The translations under genes were made by a program, and so were the position numbers. DNA of 9,506 nucleotides from NCBI GenBank assembly GCA_022712235.1, contig JALAGW010000276.1, positions 1 to 9,506 of the forward strand, in the 5' to 3' direction. This stretch comes from Brevundimonas sp. GTDB lineage: Bacteria; Pseudomonadota; Alphaproteobacteria; Caulobacterales; Caulobacteraceae. The notes beneath the pieces were generated by a model. It did no database searches, had not been told where the DNA came from, and saw nothing but the letters and a program-made list of their open reading frames with translations. This document shows, piece by piece, positions 6,358 through 9,506 of this stretch; within the stretch, counting starts at the first letter, position 1; the number at the start of each line of letters is the position of its first letter.

Positions 6358-7572
6358 GTGCGCCGCCTGCGACCTCTCTTGCTATTGCCGTTCCTGGCCC
6401 TGTTGCCGGGCTGTGAAGCCGTTGTCCTGGCGCCCGCCGGCGACATCGCGGTGCAGCAGCGCGATCTGCTGGTCATGTCCGTGGTGCTGATGCTGATCAT
6501 CGTTATCCCGGTGATGGCCATGATCGTCTTCTTCGCCTGGAAGTATCGAGAGACGAACAGGGAAGCCCGCTATGAGCCGGACTGGGATCACTCGACCCAT
6601 CTGGAGCTGGCGATCTGGGCCGCGCCTCTGCTGATCATCATCTGCCTGGGCGCCATCACCTGGTCGGGGACCCATCTTCTGGACCCCTATCGGTCGCTGG
6701 ATCGGGTCAACAAGGGCCAGGCCGTCGCCGAGGGCGTCGAGCCGCTCCAGGTCAACGTGGTCGCCATGGATTGGAAGTGGCTGTTCATCTACCCGGAATA
6801 CGGAGTCGCCACGGTCAATGAGCTGGCGGCCCCGGTGGACCGGCCGATCCGCTTTCACATCACCTCGACCGGGGTGATGAACTCCTTCTACGTCCCCGCC
6901 CTGGCCGGTCAAATCTACGCCATGCCGGGCATGGAGACGAAGCTGCACGCCGTCATCAACCGTCCGGGCGAATATGTCGGCTTCTCGGCTAACTATTCGG
7001 GCGACGGCTTCTCCAACATGCGCTTCGCCTTCCACGGTCTGGACCAGGCGGGCTTCGATCAGTGGATCGCCGGCGTGCGCGCCGCCGGGCAGGGGCTGGA
7101 CCGCGACACCTATCTGGAGCTGGAGAAGCCCAGCGAGAAGGTCCCGGTCATCCACTACGCCTCGGTCGACGAAGGCCTGTTCGACGCCGTGCTGAACATG
7201 TGCGTCGAGCCGGGCAAGATGTGCATGGGCGAGATGATGGCCATCGACAAGAAGGGCGGCCTGGGCCTGACCGCCGTCCACGCCACCTGGCCGCTGGTCT
7301 ATGACAAGTACGCCCGTCGCGGCGACGCCGTCTTCGGTTCGGGCGAGTCCTACGTCATGGCCGTCTGCACCCCGCTGGAGGCCGAGAAGGCCGCCGTCGA
7401 CGCGGCCCGCCGCCGTCAGGAGCTGGCTGTCCAGCTGGAGCGTTCCGCCCCGGTCGCCCGGGTGACGGGCGCCGGCCTGGCCCGTCCGGGCCAGCCGACG
7501 GAACTGGCCCAAGAACTGGCCCAAGCGGCTCCGTCCGCCGTTTCCGCCTTCGCCGCCGCGTCGCAATCCTGA
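6358..7572 (+). CDS. cyoA: Cytochrome bo3 ubiquinol oxidase subunit II (lipoprotein)
   Basis: Subunit II of the proton-pumping quinol oxidase in the inner membrane. From the GTG start it has 404 residues, against 315 in E. coli. The signal ends LALLPGC, a lipobox with C19 as lipid site. Two membrane helices follow (about 37-60 and 80-104), joined by FAWKYRETN. The periplasmic cupredoxin domain shows VAMDWKWLFIYPEYGVATVN and GVMNSFYVPALAGQIYAMPG, near-identical in pattern to E. coli CyoA. The Cys/His/Met ligands of a CuA centre are absent, as expected for a quinol rather than cytochrome c oxidase. After the FDQWIAG region comes a Cys/Met-rich stretch (281-294), then an extension rich in Ala and Gln to the end. 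Followed 13 bases later by cyoB. Divergent from the transporter gene. Confidence 0.95.
   Translation: MRRLRPLLLLPFLALLPGCEAVVLAPAGDIAVQQRDLLVMSVVLMLIIVIPVMAMIVFFAWKYRETNREARYEPDWDHSTHLELAIWAAPLLIIICLGAITWSGTHLLDPYRSLDRVNKGQAVAEGVEPLQVNVVAMDWKWLFIYPEYGVATVNELAAPVDRPIRFHITSTGVMNSFYVPALAGQIYAMPGMETKLHAVINRPGEYVGFSANYSGDGFSNMRFAFHGLDQAGFDQWIAGVRAAGQGLDRDTYLELEKPSEKVPVIHYASVDEGLFDAVLNMCVEPGKMCMGEMMAIDKKGGLGLTAVHATWPLVYDKYARRGDAVFGSGESYVMAVCTPLEAEKAAVDAARRRQELAVQLERSAPVARVTGAGLARPGQPTELAQELAQAAPSAVSAFAAASQS
7501..7524 (+). repeat. 12-bp tandem duplication in cyoA tail
   Basis: Two perfect adjacent copies of GAACTGGCCCAA encode ELAQELAQ near the C-terminus of CyoA. In frame, so harmless to the reading frame. 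It points to slippage growth of a loosely constrained tail. Confidence 0.85.
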
Positions 7573-7585
7573 GCGCCTGACCGAC

Positions 7586-9506
7586 ATGTCTATTGATCAC
7601 ATCGCATCCATGATCTTCGGCCGGCTGGACTGGAACGCCCTGCCGTTCCACGAGCCCATCCTGGTCGCCACCTTCGCCGTCGTCGTGCTCGGCGGCCTGG
7701 CGACCCTGGGTCTGATCACCCGCTACAAGCTGTGGGGCTATCTCTGGACCGAGTGGTTCACGACGGTGGACCACAAGAAGATCGGGATCATGTACATGAT
7801 CCTGGGTCTGATCATGTTCCTGCGCGGCTTCGCCGACGCCCTGATGATGCGCCTGCAACAGGCCATGGCCTTCGGCGGGGCCGAGGGCTACCTGAACGCC
7901 CACCACTACGACCAGATCTTCACCGCCCACGGCGTGATCATGATCTTCTTCGTGGCCATGCCCCTGATCACCGGCCTGATGAACTATCTGGTGCCGCTGC
8001 AGATCGGGGCGCGGGACGTCTCCTTCCCCTTCCTGAACAATTTCAGCTTCTGGATGACGACGGCGGGCGCGGTCCTGGTCATGGCCTCGCTGTTCATCGG
8101 CGAGTTCGCGCGCACCGGCTGGCTGGCCTATCCGCCGCTGTCGGGCATCGGCTACAGCCCCGGAGTCGGGGTCGACTACTACATCTGGGCCCTGCAGATC
8201 GCCGGGGTGGGGACCACCCTGTCCGGCATCAACCTGATCGCCACCATCGTGAAGATGCGCGCGCCGGGCATGGGCCTGATGAAGATGCCGGTCTTCACCT
8301 GGACGTCGCTGTGCGCCAACGTCCTGATCGTCGCCTCCTTCCCGGTGCTGACCGCCGTCCTGGCCCTGCTGACGGCCGACCGCTACGTGGGCACCAACTT
8401 CTTCACGAACGACTTCGGCGGCAACCCGATGATGTACGTGAACCTGATTTGGATCTGGGGCCACCCCGAGGTCTACATCCTGATCCTGCCGCTGTTCGGC
8501 GTCTTCTCGGAGGTCACCTCGACCTTCTCGGGCAAGAAGCTCTTCGGCTATACCTCCATGGTCTATGCGACGGTGGTCATCACCATCCTGTCCTACCTGG
8601 TGTGGCTGCACCACTTCTTCACCATGGGCTCGGGCGCATCCGTGAATTCCTTCTTCGGGATCACGACGATGATCATCTCGATCCCGACAGGGGCCAAGCT
8701 GTTCAACTGGCTCTTCACCATGTACCGCGGCCGCATCCGCTTCGAACTGCCGATGATGTGGACGGTCGCCTTCATGCTGACCTTCGTGATCGGCGGGATG
8801 ACGGGCGTCATGCTGGCGGTGCCGCCGGCCGACTTCGTCCTGCACAACTCGCTGTTCCTGATCGCCCACTTCCACAACGTCATCATCGGCGGCGTTCTGT
8901 TCGGCCTGTTCGCGGCGATCAACTTCTGGTGGCCCAAGGCCTTCGGCTTCAAACTGGACAAGACGTGGGGACTGGTCAGCTTCTGGTGCTGGGTGGTCGG
9001 CTTCTGGGTCGCCTTCGCCCCGCTCTATGTCCTGGGCTTCATGGGCGTGACGCGGCGGATGCGGGTCTTTGACGATCCCTCCTACCAGATCTGGTTCATC
9101 ATCGCGGCGGTCGGCGTCGGCATCATCGCCATCGGCATCCTGGCCATGCTGATCCAGTTCGCCGTCTCGATCATCAACCGCGACAAGCTGCGCGATGAGA
9201 CGGGCGACCCGTGGCACGGCCGCACCCTGGCGTGGGCCACCTCCTCGCCGCCGCCGGACTACAACTTCGCCAAGACGCCGATCATCCACGACTCGGACGC
9301 CTGGTGGGACATGAAGGCGCGCGGTTACGAGCGTCCGGTCGAGGGCTTCAAGCCCATCCACATGCCGTCCAACACGGGCGCCGGGGTCATTCTGGCGGGC
9401 CTGTCGACGGTCGTGGGCTTCGCCCGGGTCTGGTGCAAGTGGTGGCGGGCGGCGCGCGGGTTGGTAGCCCGGGTCGCCGACGCCAAAGTCCCCCCCGTAC
9501 ACGACA
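7586..9506 (+). CDS. cyoB: Cytochrome bo3 ubiquinol oxidase subunit I, 3' end cut by window
   Basis: Catalytic subunit: oxidises ubiquinol, reduces O2 to water and pumps protons. 640 codons are visible with no stop; E. coli CyoB has 663, so a few dozen residues are missing. With numbering nine above E. coli, key residues are all present: quinol site R80, D84 and H107; heme b ligands H115 and H430; heme o3 ligand H428; CuB ligands H293, H342 and H343, with cross-linked Y297 (WGHPEVYILILP); D-channel D144 in IGARDVSFP; K-channel K371 in PTGAKLFNW. ATSSPPPDYNF and IHMPSNTGAG mark the C-terminal region. From residue 614 (base 9425) the last helix is full of Arg and Lys where the family is hydrophobic (GFARVWCKWWRAARG), while its Trp pattern stays in register. 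ATG at 7586 has no clear Shine-Dalgarno; coupling to cyoA is likely. M9 (7610) aligns with the E. coli start but also lacks a ribosome site. Confidence 0.97.
   Translation, partial: MSIDHIASMIFGRLDWNALPFHEPILVATFAVVVLGGLATLGLITRYKLWGYLWTEWFTTVDHKKIGIMYMILGLIMFLRGFADALMMRLQQAMAFGGAEGYLNAHHYDQIFTAHGVIMIFFVAMPLITGLMNYLVPLQIGARDVSFPFLNNFSFWMTTAGAVLVMASLFIGEFARTGWLAYPPLSGIGYSPGVGVDYYIWALQIAGVGTTLSGINLIATIVKMRAPGMGLMKMPVFTWTSLCANVLIVASFPVLTAVLALLTADRYVGTNFFTNDFGGNPMMYVNLIWIWGHPEVYILILPLFGVFSEVTSTFSGKKLFGYTSMVYATVVITILSYLVWLHHFFTMGSGASVNSFFGITTMIISIPTGAKLFNWLFTMYRGRIRFELPMMWTVAFMLTFVIGGMTGVMLAVPPADFVLHNSLFLIAHFHNVIIGGVLFGLFAAINFWWPKAFGFKLDKTWGLVSFWCWVVGFWVAFAPLYVLGFMGVTRRMRVFDDPSYQIWFIIAAVGVGIIAIGILAMLIQFAVSIINRDKLRDETGDPWHGRTLAWATSSPPPDYNFAKTPIIHDSDAWWDMKARGYERPVEGFKPIHMPSNTGAGVILAGLSTVVGFARVWCKWWRAARGLVARVADAKVPPVHD

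Noticed and set aside
6358..7572. CyoA as a CuA-containing cytochrome c oxidase subunit II
   Set aside because: The C-x3-C...H..M ligand set is missing, and the sequence follows quinol-oxidase subunit II throughout the cupredoxin domain.
7355..9502. Very long open frame on the - strand opposite cyoA/cyoB (about 715 codons)
   Set aside because: The translation is full of Asp, His, Arg and Gln with no domain or hydrophobic core. It is the expected mirror of a strongly C/G-ending coding strand, and the + strand gene is certain.
9425..9506. Frameshift as the cause of the odd CyoB end
   Set aside because: The W..WW pattern stays in register and neither other frame restores a hydrophobic helix; base substitutions explain it better.

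Overview
This window looks like chromosomal DNA from a GC-rich alphaproteobacterium. A member of the Caulobacterales (Brevundimonas or Caulobacter type) fits best, judging from codon use, the form of the cytochrome bo3 subunits and a possible CtrA-like site. That placement is inference, because no marker gene is present. No RNA gene, insertion sequence, CRISPR array or phage gene was seen.

Left part (1-4152, + strand): the distal end of a chaperone-usher pilus operon. A periplasmic PapD-type chaperone, cut by the window start, overlaps an 841-residue outer-membrane usher by ATGA. The usher overlaps by 8 bases a 302-residue secreted protein with a spore-coat-U-like C-terminal domain. The order chaperone, usher, SCPU-type protein matches the end of archaic (sigma/Csu-type) operons, csuC-csuD-csuE. 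The third protein is therefore probably the tip subunit, and the main pilins should lie upstream, outside the window.

Middle (4166-4823): a small secreted protein resembling a pilin subunit is encoded on the - strand and ends 13 bases from the tip gene. Its upstream region holds a CtrA-like sequence. Beyond that lies a strong intrinsic terminator (12-bp perfect stem plus T run) that closes the next - strand gene.

Right part (4824-9506): a 447-residue MFS transporter of the metabolite:H+ symporter type (- strand) is divergent, across about 190 bases, from the cytochrome bo3 quinol oxidase genes cyoA and cyoB (+ strand). cyoA makes a lipoprotein from a GTG start with a strong Shine-Dalgarno. 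cyoB runs off the window at codon 640 with every catalytic residue present. cyoC and cyoD would be expected next.

Points most worth a second look: (1) the last ~80 bases of cyoB put Arg and Lys into what should be a hydrophobic helix, which looks like sequence error at a contig end or gene decay; (2) the MFS transporter belongs to an apparently cyo-linked subfamily of unknown substrate, with altered signature motifs; (3) the pilin-like gene converges on the pilus operon and may have its own regulation; (4) CyoA carries a Cys/Met-rich periplasmic segment and a long Ala/Gln-rich tail. I found no clear evidence for a wholly new system.
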